DNA of 64,000 bases, from positions 11,529,702 to 11,593,701 of the forward strand of contig OZ029919.1 of NCBI GenBank assembly GCA_964023275.1. Reading direction: 5' to 3'. The stretch comes from Norana najaformis. Lineage: Eukaryota; Annelida; Clitellata; Crassiclitellata; Hormogastridae. Positions 22,416 to 33,261 of the stretch are shown in pieces (the stretch's first letter is position 1; the number at the start of each line of letters is the position of its first letter). A program made the translations under genes and the position numbers. The notes beneath the pieces were generated by a model. That model was given only the letters and a program-made list of their open reading frames with translations, was not told the origin of the DNA and did not search any database.

Positions 22416-23318
22416 TATGGTAATTAATAAATATCAAGCTCATTTAGCAATGATCTGGTATGGTAATTAATAAATATCAAGCTCATTTAGCAATGATCTG
22501 GTATGGTAATTAATAAATATCAAGCTCATTTAGCAATGATCTGGTATGGTAATTAATAAATATCAAGCTCATTTAGCAATGATCTGGTATGGTAATTAAT
22601 AAATATCAAGCTCATTTAGCAATGATCTGGTATGGTAATTAATAAATATCAAGCTCATTAAGCAATGATCTGGTATGGTAATTAATAAATATCAAGCTCA
22701 TTTAGCAATGATCTGGTATGGTAATTAATAAATATCAAGCTCATTTAGCAATGATCTGGTATGGTAATTAATAAATATCAAGCTCATTTAGCAATGATCT
22801 GGTATGGTAATTAATAAATATCAAGCTCATTTAGCAATGATCTGGTATGGTAATTAATAAATATCAAGCTCATTTAGCAATGATCTGGTATGGTAATTAA
22901 TAAATATCAAGCTCATTTAGCAATGATCTGGTATGGTAATTAATAAATATCAAGCTCATTTAGCAATGATCTGGTATGGTAATTAATAAATATCAAGCTC
23001 ATTTAGCAATGATCTGGTATGGTAATTAATAAATATCAAGCTCATTTAGCAATGATCTGGTATGGTAATTAATAAATATCAAGCTCATTTAGCAATGATC
23101 TGGTATGGTAATTAATAAATATCAAGCTCATTTAGCAATGATCTGGTATGGTAATTAATAAATATCAAGCTCATTAAGCAATGATCTGGTATGGTAATTA
23201 ATAAATATCAAGCTCATTTAGCAATGATCTGGTATGGTAATTAATAAATATCAAGCTCATTTAGCAATGATCTGGTATGGTAATTAATAAATATCATGCT
23301 CATTTAGCAATGATCTGG
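22416..23318. repeat. 43-bp satellite, 21 tandem copies
   Basis: Unit starts TATGGTAATTAATAAATATC and ends AGCAATGATCTGG. Twenty-one units fit exactly (903 bases). Almost all are identical; the 6th and 18th share the same change (CATTTAGC to CATTAAGC, at about 22655 and 23171, exactly 12 units apart) and the last has CATGCTC. The array is AT-rich, has stops in every frame and ends abruptly in a partial unit (TATGGTTACACC). Confidence 0.98.
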
Positions 23319-23351
23319 TATGGTTACACCTTGTCGCATAAGAGTTGCCCT

Positions 23352-23450
23352 TGCTTGCCAAGTGTGTCCCTTCTTGTGTCACTACTTGCCCCATGTGTCC
23401 TTCTTGCCTCCATGTGTCCTTCTTGCCTTCATGTGCCCCTTCTTGTTCCA
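23352..23450. repeat. About 20-bp minisatellite
   Basis: Four to five imperfect copies of a unit like CTTGCCTCCATGTGTCCTTC, immediately after the 43-bp satellite. Confidence 0.75.
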
Positions 23451-23454
23451 TTTG

Positions 23455-23690
23455 CCGACGATTAGTCGTTCGATCCAACAGCGGCAATATTACTAAAATT
23501 GCAAGTCTGCGGCAGATGAATGCTAGTAAAGAGTAACGAAACCGTCAGCATCAGTTATAACTAAGGAAACTACAGCAACAAGGGTTAAACATTAATTCGC
23601 GACAACTTAAAGCATTTTCAATTTTCAGTTTTTAATATGTACATCATTACAAGTGATACTCTTATTTCGTTACAAATCAACGCGTCAATT
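23455..23690. other. No gene recognised
   Basis: Short unique spacer between minisatellite and LINE fragment. Confidence 0.5.
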
Positions 23691-23694
23691 GGAA

Positions 23695-23793
23695 AGAAAG
23701 CTTGCTGCCTGATCCTAAACATGGCATTGCATGGAAGATTCGAAAGAAAAAAAAGAAGTAAAAGAAGACCAATCCTGCGCTGGGTAGACAATA
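23695..23793 (+). pseudogene. LINE C-terminal fragment
   Basis: Plus strand reads KIRKKKRSKRRPILRWVDNI, matching the basic, GRP-x-x-RW-x-D tail of some non-LTR polyproteins. It stops where a LINE tail of the opposite orientation begins. Confidence 0.4.
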
Positions 23794-23853
23794 TAATCTA
23801 ATCTAAAGACTTCGATAGCGCCGTTATCACAATGCCCAAGGCATCAGTCGATG
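23793..23853 (-). mobile_element. LINE/SINE 3' tail
   Basis: Minus strand: CATCGACTGATGCCTTGGGC then ATTGTGATAACGGCGCTAT, AAGTCTTTAGATTAGATT. Same end as at 44731, 57669 and 60352. Confidence 0.75.
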
Positions 23854-23859
23854 AACAGT

Positions 23860-25275
23860 AGACTATTGTCCAACAAATTAATTTGACACGCAACCTCTCG
23901 GGGCGCTTGCAGACACAACAAACTCGGACTAAATATAAGGAAAACCTTAGAGTCGAAATACGACCAGCAAACAATGTTCGCCACATTCGCCACTAAACGA
24001 CCAGCATCTGGGGCTGGTGATCAACGTTTCCTCTCTATAAGGACTGGCGGATTGTGGGCAAACATTTCAGTCCGTGGCAAAAATCTACCTGAATGTCATC
24101 ATCTTTCGAGCATGAGATTAGCGCTGGTCCAGCATGGATCACACACATGGAGCGGGAAGAATATTAATCCACGTACGTAAAATGAGAAGAAGGGCTATCC
24201 GCTGAAAATGAGACAACACACGGAGCCAGGTGTGGACACAAGTTATTATACACGCAATCGGATTTCTAAGCAACATAAAGAAAATATCATAGACGCTCAC
24301 ATCTCTGAATAAAGTCTTGGCTTCGGGAAGCCTTTGGATGGAATCCTAGCATCCATCCATAATAGTCAATAGGCTGATGTCGTTGGCTCTTTGGCTGCCT
24401 GTATCTTCAGATTGCATCACACCTGAGTGCATCAACACATATGGGTCAAAGCAGTGAATCCGTTCCGAGGCCTACTATAGAAATTTGCAACATATTCTCA
24501 TCTCATTGTGTTGCACGTGGGCGTATTAACGTTACAACTGAGTCAAACTTCCGATAAACAAAATCAGAATACAGGCAATGTGAACGAAGACATGAAGCGA
24601 CTTGCGGAATATACGCTTTCGAGACTATAAAGATGACATAGAAAAACAGTGTATTATGAGCAACAACGAAGGATTAACAGTCGACAAGCAATACTAGTAA
24701 CGGTCAAAATAACGATAACGTATTGATAACGATAACAACGTTTGAAACATTCACTGTATTTTATTGATAGATACAATGTAATAATTGCACAATATATGCA
24801 CGAGCTTTCCAAGTCCCATTTTGCGCATATTAGAGAGAAATGTAACCTATTTAGAGATGCACTCATTGCACATGTCACTATAAGATCATTTGCTCTCAGT
24901 TGTACCTATGTTTTATCGATATAAACAGCAAGAGTCTGCGAGTAAACCTAATATTAGGCTTACCTACTAAGAAACATGACATCCGTTGTACCCTGGACAA
25001 TCTGCCAGAATCAGGCAAAAAGAAGAGCCGTATTGTCGCAGTTTAACACACGATTCTAGAGAAACAAAAACAAAAGAAGTTAATATCACGGATACAAATT
25101 TTATAAAATGACACTTTTCATCAAAGCACGACGCGAAAGACTAACTACATAGGCTGAGATTTGCCATAGCGGATACTAGAATCGTGACTAAACCCCAAAA
25201 TAGGGTAAATTACTATTATCACATCCTGAAAATGACGTGCGAGCACTTGAAGACACGTCGTAAGAGGATTGCGGA
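23860..25275. other. No gene recognised
   Basis: About 1.4 kb of unique sequence; frames short and without domains. Confidence 0.55.
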
Positions 25276-25278
25276 CTA

Positions 25279-25410
25279 GACACTAAAATCATGTATATGA
25301 GCACACTGGACAATGGCCACTGTCTCAATCGAAGATGAGGCTTCGACACTAAAATCATGTATATGAGCACACTGGACAATGGCCACTGTCTCATTCGAAG
25401 ATGAGGCTTG
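25279..25410. repeat. 66-bp tandem duplication
   Basis: 25279-25344 and 25345-25410 differ at about two positions. The unit keeps the minus-strand frame open because 66 is divisible by three. Confidence 0.95.
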
Positions 25411-25414
25411 GAAA

Positions 25415-26865
25415 TACAAAGCATTACCTCAGAACGCGGTCCAGGAACTCTGAACGTTGGTGTCAACTGTAGATGGAAATTCGTTGGTTGGGCTTTATGT
25501 CCGTGCGGGAGCCAGCCACTGGTGAAATGTTTAGTTCTCTGAGCATAGTTTACTTATTAAGATCTTTGTACTTATGAACTTCAACATCACTTAGGCTAAC
25601 GTAGAGAACGCATCTGATTGTTTTCTCTTGATGCGGCACTATACAAAGTTTCTTAAATTAAGTTACAACTACAAGTACAATAGGATGCGAAAGCGAAAGT
25701 TAGGCCTAAAACATTCTACAGTAATGACGCAGATGAGACAAAGGCATTGCAACGGCTGTCTACTTTTAGTATGCGATTATGCTTTGCAGAAAAGCAAGTC
25801 CGACGCGCAAGAAAAACTAGGTCAACTGGTCTCGTTAGAAATGTTCTTTAGTATTCAAGGCGTAGATTGATGAGCATCATTTCAAACACTGCATATTCAT
25901 TCGTGCGATTGGCTGAGTGTACAACGCAAACCGTGTAAAGACCTTCGCGAACGATTGTTGTTTTTGCTATAATATTATTACAGATAAGATAAAAAATATA
26001 TGCACAAAGCGCTTGTGTTTTTCTTATACAAATAACGGTTGCTTAATATCTTATTTACTTACTTACGTAGGGATCGCGGTTTGTGCATTTTGAATAGATG
26101 GATGGACTTGTTAGTATTTTTTCTGCTAGACGCAACTGATCTCTCTGTATGAAGTTCATTCAGAATGGTAGGCTTCCGTAAGAGAGGAAACATTGTAAGG
26201 CTCTGCATCAGAGCCTAACTTTGCATCTTCAGCAGCTGCTGAATGAGCAGCGAGATGAGGACGGGCTTTACTCAGAACAGGGTTCATTCTATTATAATCG
26301 TTTCCTTCTTATGTGCCTTCTTTGACTCATAACCATTCTACATTGAGAATATCGCCGTTTATCTGTTAGCCAGTCGTCCGTTCTCTTAGTTCTTATGGAA
26401 GGCAAGTTCTGTTGCGATTCTCTGCGTCTACCCACCCCTGGATTTGTGTCTTATGAGCAACAAATTTTCCCATTATCACGCAGTCATCTCTCCGTTCGCT
26501 TGTGTTAGACCTCCAGTCTCAAAAGAGAACTCGTCATGCAATACAAATAATAGAACAAACAAATTCTTCTATCCGGTCACTTTGTTGGCCCTTATCGACC
26601 GAAACTCTGCCTCAAAAGATACGTTATTGGTCTCTGGTAGTGAAGGTCATCTCTTTAGCGGTAACCTTTGCTTTTCACACCGATTTAAGCACTTAGTTGT
26701 CTGAGCTGCTTGTTGTGACAAGCATCTGCATCGATCGTGCACAAACCTGATCCTACTTGGATATCTCTACCTGTGTGTCTATCTTCCTTTTCCTCTGCCA
26801 AATGTGGAAACGTTATCGGTGTATACTTCAGTACTCTTCATGTTGAAACAGACCCGTTGCATCTT
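25415..26865. other. No gene recognised
   Basis: About 1.45 kb. An 80-codon frame at 25628-25870 and an 86-codon frame at 26444-26704 have no recognisable domain. Confidence 0.5.
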
Positions 26866-26869
26866 CCCA

Positions 26870-27070
26870 TTATCCAAACTCAGACCGTCTCGCTGACCTC
26901 GCAACAGCTAATGACCTAAACCATGAAATGGATATCAGTTCAGCCGGTCTCCGAATTCGACAGGGGATGCCAGGGTTGTGATTATAACACGAGTGCGCAA
27001 TGACCAATTTTATTTCTCGTGGTAATTAGATGGACTTGGTTCACTGACAGCACCGGTAGTAAAATAAGCC
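26870..27070 (+). repeat. Dispersed repeat, copy A
   Basis: The order of blocks (ACTCAGACC..., AGTTCAGCCGGTCTCCGAATTCG, GGGTTGTG, CAATGACCA, TTTCTCGTGGT.AGA) recurs in copy B at 27265-27460, same strand. Family not recognised. Confidence 0.5.
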
Positions 27071-27264
27071 TTACCTTAAGTTTTCTCAGACCTATAAATT
27101 CACACTTACTACATAGACTCAAATTGTCTTAATAATTATTACCCTATAGGACAGGTTCACTCCTCGACGGCATCAGCGCATCTGGCTCCCAAATCGACAA
27201 CAGATATCACGGGCGCGTCCTTCTCCGAGCTTATCATCATCACCTCTTACCTTCGCCTTATCTG

Positions 27265-27460
27265 GATTCAGACCTCGTAACAGAGCCAAGCGCTCTCTGA
27301 AATCGGTATAAGTTCGGCCGATCTCTGAATCGGACACTGTGTGCGGGGGTTGTGGCTTAGCTGGAATCGCACCGATCAGTTCCTCTGTTTTTTCACTCGT
27401 GGTTAGACAGACTCAGTCTCCATCACCAGGAATCAGGCCGTGTTACCGACCACACACTGT
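27265..27460 (+). repeat. Dispersed repeat, copy B
   Basis: Partner of 26870-27070: ATTCAGACC..., AGTTCGGCCGATCTCTGAATCGG, GGGTTGTG, CACTCGTGGTTAGA. The two copies are clearly diverged, so an old duplication or two copies of one transposable element. Confidence 0.5.
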
Positions 27461-27469
27461 ACTATGTAA

Positions 27470-28345
27470 GCCTATATTGCTAACCAACCAATTCCAAATT
27501 TCCTCGGCTCGTGAATATCTCCAGCCAACAGGAGAGAATTTATAAGCAAATCATAGTAAGTCCTATTCGATAAAAAAGGAGAATAAAACGGTAAACAGGA
27601 AATTATATGAAAGAAAGAAACGCGTATACGAGTGACACGAGAGAAACAAGTCTCGTCTGTTCTGAACATCTGAACGCTACACGTACTGAGCTGTGTGTTC
27701 GTTAATGCATTTCTTTGCAGTCAGACATGATGATGGACGTTCCTATAGGGTCCACTATATTTCTCGGCCTGCAACACATATAGTATATGTAATATATATA
27801 TATATATAATACACATGTACATATGTACATATATAGACACGTTCATTTTTCTCTTCAATATGGTAATAGGATTTGGTGAGATGACTGTTTTCGTGTAGAC
27901 AGCCGATTCCTCTGAGCCGTGCCGCAGCTACCGACTATAGTACAGAATGCAGCATGCGCCCATTTATCCCGAGTAAGTAGAGCAGCCAGCAGCTGAAAGA
28001 GGGAGAGAGAATCGCCTGGGTCGACTGTTAATCGTTAAGAGCTTCTTCTAGCGGCAAAGCTTCGGGGTTCGTCCGCATGGGGGCCCGAAGCCTCGTCGAT
28101 CGCTCTAAGACCGTTAAACTCAACGGCTCTGTAGCCCTGCCTGTCCTCCGACGCTAATAAGTCTCTCTCCTCCTCTGTGGGCGAGACAGACGATGCAACA
28201 GTGCGAAACCTTCGAAGAAGACGCCTAAGCAGCAGACAACACGAGCCGCCGATTGAGGGAGCCACACATCCATCGACTGCTTCCCTACAGGTCCACAGTA
28301 ATAACAACGCCGCCCGGCCTAACTCCCATTCGAGGCATTTATATT
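27470..28345. other. No gene recognised
   Basis: TA-rich tract at about 27780-27830, then a GC-rich block at about 28040-28320 with a 90-codon minus-strand frame lacking a domain. Confidence 0.5.
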
Positions 28346-28349
28346 TATG

Positions 28350-28352
28350 ACC

Positions 28353-28388
<36 letters not shown>
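28350..28388. repeat. CTGT tetranucleotide array
   Basis: Nine or so perfect CTGT units. Confidence 0.95.
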
Positions 28389-28389
<1 letters not shown>

Positions 28390-28589
28390 TACAAGCGTAT
28401 TAATCAATCCACCGGCTTCGTCGTATATCCGCTTTTCTCAAGATAGCCTAATCGCTCTCTTCTTACACATCTATCAAGCCTTTCGTATACATGTTTATTT
28501 ATAAAATAATGTATGCAAGTATTCATGTCTATATATATACGCATTCTGGCTGACATTTTTTGGGAACATGTAACCCTCCTCTCTCCTTT

Positions 28590-28935
28590 TCACGCGAGTG
28601 TGGCCTTCGCCACTGTTGACCACAGCATTTCCTTAGGGCCCCTTGAAAGGTCGTTCGGTGTCGTGGGTCGTGCTCTCTCGTGGTTGCGTTTATTCCTCTC
28701 TGGACATTCTCAGGCAGTGGTTTTTGATTCCACAATCTGATTGGTCCGTGGTCTCACTTGATCTCCCACAAGGTTCCATCTTAGGGCCCCTAAGCACTAT
28801 ATAATCTCTGAACCACCGATCTAAGCCAAGCCCTTTCTTCTGTTGTGGCTAAGGCTCATCAGTATGGTGATGACACTCCATGTTCCAGAGGCAAAGGCTA
28901 TCTTCTTAGTCAAGAAAATGCTTCAGACATCGGTT
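28590..28935 (+). pseudogene. LINE reverse transcriptase fragment (CR1/L2-like)
   Basis: Plus strand, over three frames: VAFATVDHSI (palm motif A; the catalytic Asp position is Ala), LERSFGVVGRALSWLRLFLSGHSQAVVF (about 28640-28730), VSLDLPQGSILGPL (motif B region, about 28751-28792), and VAKAHQYGDDTPC (motif C, normally YADD, at about 28847-28885). The order and spacing fit the reverse transcriptase palm of a CR1/L2-type LINE, the same broad type as at 3150-4840. The fragment ends in a GTT/ATT microsatellite; upstream domains are missing. Mutated catalytic residue and stops show it is dead. Confidence 0.85.
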
Positions 28936-28936
28936 G

Positions 28937-28948
28937 TTGTTGTTGTTG

Positions 28949-29009
<61 letters not shown>
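28937..29009. repeat. GTT then ATT microsatellite (left half)
   Basis: Six GTT units followed by about 18 ATT units up to the 5' LTR. The same ATT repeat resumes right after the 3' LTR at 35133. Confidence 0.98.
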
Positions 29010-29010
<1 letters not shown>

Positions 29011-29182
29011 GTAGCACGGTTTTGCTAGCCGGTGAGGCGTAACGGGATGAGGGCGTACACTTGATGTGTATATATGTGTGCACAGTGATTGGGGGCGTGT
29101 TAATGTGTCTAGAAGAATAAAATGTCGGTAACTGGCAAGGAATTGTAGTTGTCGTGTAGCGAAAATAAAATAACAGTTCACA
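29010..29182 (+). repeat. 5' LTR
   Basis: 173 bases, TGTAGCACGG...AACAGTTCACA. Contains AATAAA at two places (about 29119 and 29165), the second close to the 3' end and a candidate polyadenylation signal. It lacks a 15-base segment found in the 3' LTR between two GTGT words. Confidence 0.95.
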
Positions 29183-29184
29183 TT

Positions 29185-29202
29185 TGGTGGTTAGAGCGGC
29201 GG
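29185..29202 (+). other. Candidate primer-binding site
   Basis: TGGTGGTTAGAGCGGCGG starts two bases after the 5' LTR, the expected place, and begins with TGG, the complement of a tRNA CCA end. The primer tRNA was not identified. Confidence 0.5.
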
Positions 29203-29461
29203 GATACGAAGTCCCAACCGAAGAGAGAACGAGTCGAGGAAACCGAAGAATATAAAGAGGAACGTTGATAAAGACGAAGAGAAGAATTCACAGCCGGAGA
29301 GAAAACTGGGACGTGGACGTGAACAAGAAGAAGCACAGAAGGTGAAGCTACGCAGAAACAACTGAGGACAGGTATAAAACTTATTTGTTCGGCACGAAAC
29401 AAAACCACTGTCCGTAAAGGTGAACTCATTAGACGAATATCACCTGAAGTAAACAAGTAAG

Positions 29462-31338
29462 ATGGAGCGGTTATCGACGGAAAACCAGAGTGATATAAAG
29501 AAAATGTCGTCTGATAGGCTAAAGCAACTGTTGTTGAAAGCGGGGTATAAGGAGAAACAGACGAAGGACATGACACGCGAGGCTTTGATGGAGACGTTAG
29601 CTGAAGTATGGCTAAAAGAAGAAACTGAAGAAGGAGCAGTAGGTGGCATTGTAGAAAAAGCAGTCGAGAAAACACCTGCACCGATGTCTATGGAAGTATT
29701 TCTGCAGTGGATGATAATTATAATGAGAGAAGAGAGAGAAGAGAAACGAAGAAAGGAGGAATTGGAGGTGCAAACGGAGAAAGAAGAGAAAGCAGAAAAG
29801 ATTCTCAAAGAGGAATTGGAATTTAAAAGACAAAAGTTTGAGTTTCAAATGGAACACGCACGAAAAGATCGAGAAGAGGCCGAGCGCAGGAGAATGGAAC
29901 AACAGATGGAGATAGAAGAGAATAGGAAAAGATAGCGATTAGAGCGTCTCCAACAGATGGAAGAACAAAGAGAAAGAGAAGCAACAAGAGAAGTGGAACG
30001 TATGTTAGAAAGAGAACGGGCGGAACAAGCCAGACAAGAAGATTTGAAATTAAAGAAGGAATCTATGGAACGGGCAGAAGTGGACAGGCAAGAACGCATA
30101 GAAATGGAACAAAAGAAAAGGACACTGAAAGAGGCGCATCTGAAGGAATTGGCTGAGGAACGGGAAGAGTGCAAGAGGCAGACAGAATTATTAGAAAAGA
30201 AACAGCAAGAAAGTGAAACGCTGTTAGCGAAGGTCAAGAAGATAGGAGATGCCATGAAGCACGTTTTGCCGAGCATGCCCTTTGACATGATGGAAGTGCC
30301 ATTATATTTTGAGACCGTGGAGAACGCGTTTAACAGTTTTGAGGTCGATGAAAGATATTGGGTCAAGTTGTTGTTGCCAATGATGACGTCAAAAGCCCGT
30401 ACTGTTTTGAATAGATTATCATATGCGGATATGGAAGATTACAAAAAGGTCAAAGATCATTTGTTGAAAGAATTTAAACTAACGCCGAGAGAGTTCAGGT
30501 CTCGATTTATAGATGCTAAAAAGATGGCAGAAGAAACGTACACTATGTTTACAGCTAGACTCAAAAATTTGCTAAACTGTTACGTCAGGAGTAGGAAGGT
30601 GGAGAAAGACTATGATAAATTATTTGATCTGTTTGTGGCAGATAAGCTAAAAGAGACTTTACCACCAGGTACAATGCATTTTGTTTTGTCGAAGGCGGGA
30701 GTTGAATGTTTTGAATCTAGTGCAGTGGCGGATTTAGCTGGTATGCATGTAAATAACCGGATTGGTACAGATTTGTGGAACAAGATTAACTATGAGCGTT
30801 GGGGATGCAACCAAAGTCCGACGGAGAAATGGAGAGGAATTAAAGGGTTTGACAACCAGTTTAAAAAGAGACCAGAACAAATTTTTCAGTGGTTACGGAA
30901 CAAAAAGAACCAGTTAAGTATGGACAGACTTACAACAGGTCGTCACAGAATTTTGTCAGAAGAGATGCAAGTGGTCTTTTCAGAAGAACAAGCAGTAATG
31001 AGCAGAGAAGTGAGATGAAACGATGTCACGGATGTGGATCCGGTAAACATTTGGTCAAAAATTGTACACTTACGAGTACGAATAGCAATTATGCAAGGAA
31101 TACAGGAAATCCAAAAGTTAATCAGATGCAAGTGATTGACGAGACTCATATAGATGGTGGTGAGAATAATGCAGATAACGCACAAGTTAATCGAATTAAA
31201 GTGATGAATATGCCCGATAATCTACAAAACATATCACATCCACTTGTAAAAGGAGGTTATATTATGTCAAAAGGAGAAGTTGAAGAGAAGAAAGAAGAAA
31301 AAACTATAATGAAAGTTAACTACAAAAGGGAGAATTAA
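29462..31338 (+). pseudogene. gag: gag polyprotein (capsid and zinc knuckle), broken
   Basis: The frame opens at ATG 29462 and continues to 31018 except for one TAG at 29933. Residues 1-50 have a SAP-like, helix-rich look. A long charged coiled coil (E/K/R-rich, about residues 70-260) follows. The part around 30260-30770 (for example FKLTPREFRSRFIDAKKMAEETYTMF in overlapping pieces) is a capsid-like region. After a frameshift near 30960-31018 the frame beginning at 30889 carries a CCHC zinc knuckle at 31024-31065 (C-x2-C-x4-H-x4-C, CHGCGSGKHLVKNC) and ends at 31338. This is the structural protein that packages element RNA. The nonsense codon and frameshift inactivate this copy. Confidence 0.85.
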
Positions 31339-31379
31339 TGGGTTCGCAGAGTCATGAAAACACTACAGGGAAATAGAGG

Positions 31380-31695
31380 ATGTCAACGTTGATTAAGAAA
31401 GCAGCATTGCAGTATACAGATGTGGAAATGTGTGGTATGGATGGAGTACCAAGGAAGATCAAAGTATTAATCCACTCAGGAACAGATCCCAGTGATTAGC
31501 AACGAAGTACAGGAGGGCATGAAAGTTGAAGAAGTCGGAAATGTACAAATTCAGTGTGTAGCAGGAGATGCTATCCCTGCTAAATTGGTGAAAACGCAGA
31601 TGAGAATGTACAACAATAATGAAGAAACAGATGGGTTTTCACAGAGTCAATACTCGATTACGCCTTATGTTACGCTGATAGGTGCAAGTTTGTAA
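31380..31695 (+). pseudogene. Retropepsin-like aspartic protease, catalytic Asp lost
   Basis: The frame from ATG 31380 reads ...RKIKVLIHSGTD; the family active-site triplet D-(S/T)-G is here H-S-G because the codon at 31473-31475 is CAC. A stop at 31497 follows, while the frame starting at 31492 continues ISNEVQEGMKVEEVGNVQ and ends with TAA at 31693. So the protease is broken three times: missing catalytic residue, frameshift, nonsense. In an active element it would cleave Gag and Pol. Assignment rests on the position between zinc knuckle and integrase plus the VLI-x-SGTD motif. Confidence 0.7.
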
Positions 31696-31698
31696 AAA

Positions 31699-33261
31699 AT
31701 GAGTAGCAAGGAAAGATTGCTACTGCATCCTTCGATGATTGAAGAATTGAGAGCTGTATCACAGATGAATATGATAAAAAGTGAAATGCAAGTAAACGTG
31801 GTGACAAGAATGCAAAGTAAAAGAAATGAAGTGGAAGAGGGTGAACTGGAGCAGGAAACTGAAAAGGTGGTTAATAATGAAACCGGAAAAGGACGCAAAG
31901 GAAATATAAAGCAGATAGAGATGACAAAGAAAGAAGAGGAGAAAGATAGCAGGAGAGGCGAGAACGAAGAGATTGAAACAAAAGAGTGGACCGAAGGTGA
32001 TTTGGAAATAAGAGAATTACTTCGAGAAGAAGACAGAAGTGATGGACAACAAATGCAGATGGCAGATGCGACAAAGTTTGAAAAACAACAACGAGAAGAT
32101 GAATCATTAGTATCTTGGTGGAAGATGGCGAGAAACAAAGGTTCTGACCTTCGTGTAGTAAATGGGTTACTTTATAAAAGGTATAAGATGTTGGATCAAG
32201 TGATGTACCAACTCGTCTTGCCCAAAGAAAGAAGATTGCTAGTGTTGGAACTGGCGCATGAATCTGTATTTGGTGGACATCTTGGAGATGAAAAGACAAG
32301 AGAACGAACCAAGTTATCATTTGTATGGCCAAAAATGCGAAGAGATGTTGAGAAATATTGCAAGTCCTGCGAAAATTGCCAACTGAAATAGAGAAACTTG
32401 GTGATGGATAGGGTACCAACTAATCCTATACCTAGGGAAGAAATTCCTTTCCGAAGGATGACTATGGATGTTGTTGGTCCCATAGAACCGGCTTCTGCAG
32501 CGGGACACAAGTAGTGTCTATGTGTCGTCGATTCATGTACAAGGTGGCCTATGATATATTTAATGAAATCGTTGTCAGCAAAAGCGGTATGTGAATCATT
32601 AATGCAAATGTTTATTGATGTGGGAGTTCCGTCAGTAATTACCAGCGATCAAGGAACGAACTTCACAGCCAGTTTAACAAGAGAATTTCTTAAAATGGTG
32701 GGATGCAGTCCAAGATTCGATACGCCTGGACACCCAGAAGCAGCAGGATTAGTTGAAAGATGGAAACAAACGTTTAAAAAAATGATACATCATGTGATTA
32801 TTGATAATCCACGTCAATGGCATAAGATTATACCATTCACAGTTTGGGCGTTAAGAGAAGTTCCTAATGCAACGACAGGAGTGGCGCCGTATTTTTTAGT
32901 GTATGGAAAACATCCAAGAGGACCTTTAACAATTCTGAAAGAAAGTTGGTCGAAAGAAATTAACTTACCACCTCACATTGGCGTTCAACCGATAAAATAT
33001 CTGAAAGAAACGAAGGAAAATATGGAAAGAGCGATGGCACATGCAGAAGGTTTCGCAGAAAGAAAACAGCGTCAATATACCGAACAGTACAACAGAAGAG
33101 CAAAAGAGAAAGAATTTGAAATTGGAGAGAAGGTGATAGTCCTGTATCCGACGTCAACGAATAAATTATTATCCAGATGGCACGGCCCATATGTTGTGTT
33201 ACAAAGAAGATCAAAAGATACTTATTTAGTTTTAACATGGGAGGTGACAGTCGAAGAGTGA
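31699..33261 (+). pseudogene. Integrase (HHCC, DDE core, GPY/F module), broken
   Basis: After a charged, low-complexity linker (about 31750-32080) the HHCC zinc-binding domain is seen at about 32245-32388 (H-x6-H...CKSCENC). TAG codons at 32389 and 32512 interrupt the same frame. The catalytic core has Asp in TMDVVGP (32467), Asp in ITSDQGTNF and Glu in GLVERW; the last two are separated by exactly 35 residues, the D,D35E pattern. Near the C-terminus SRWHGPYVV is the GPY/F module of gypsy-type integrases. The frame ends at 33261 after a frameshift near 33237, beyond which the reading passes into the RT frame. All catalytic residues remain. Confidence 0.92.

Noticed and set aside
22416-23318. 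CRISPR-like regular repeat array
   Set aside because: The units are contiguous with no variable spacers; it is a tandem satellite in eukaryotic DNA.
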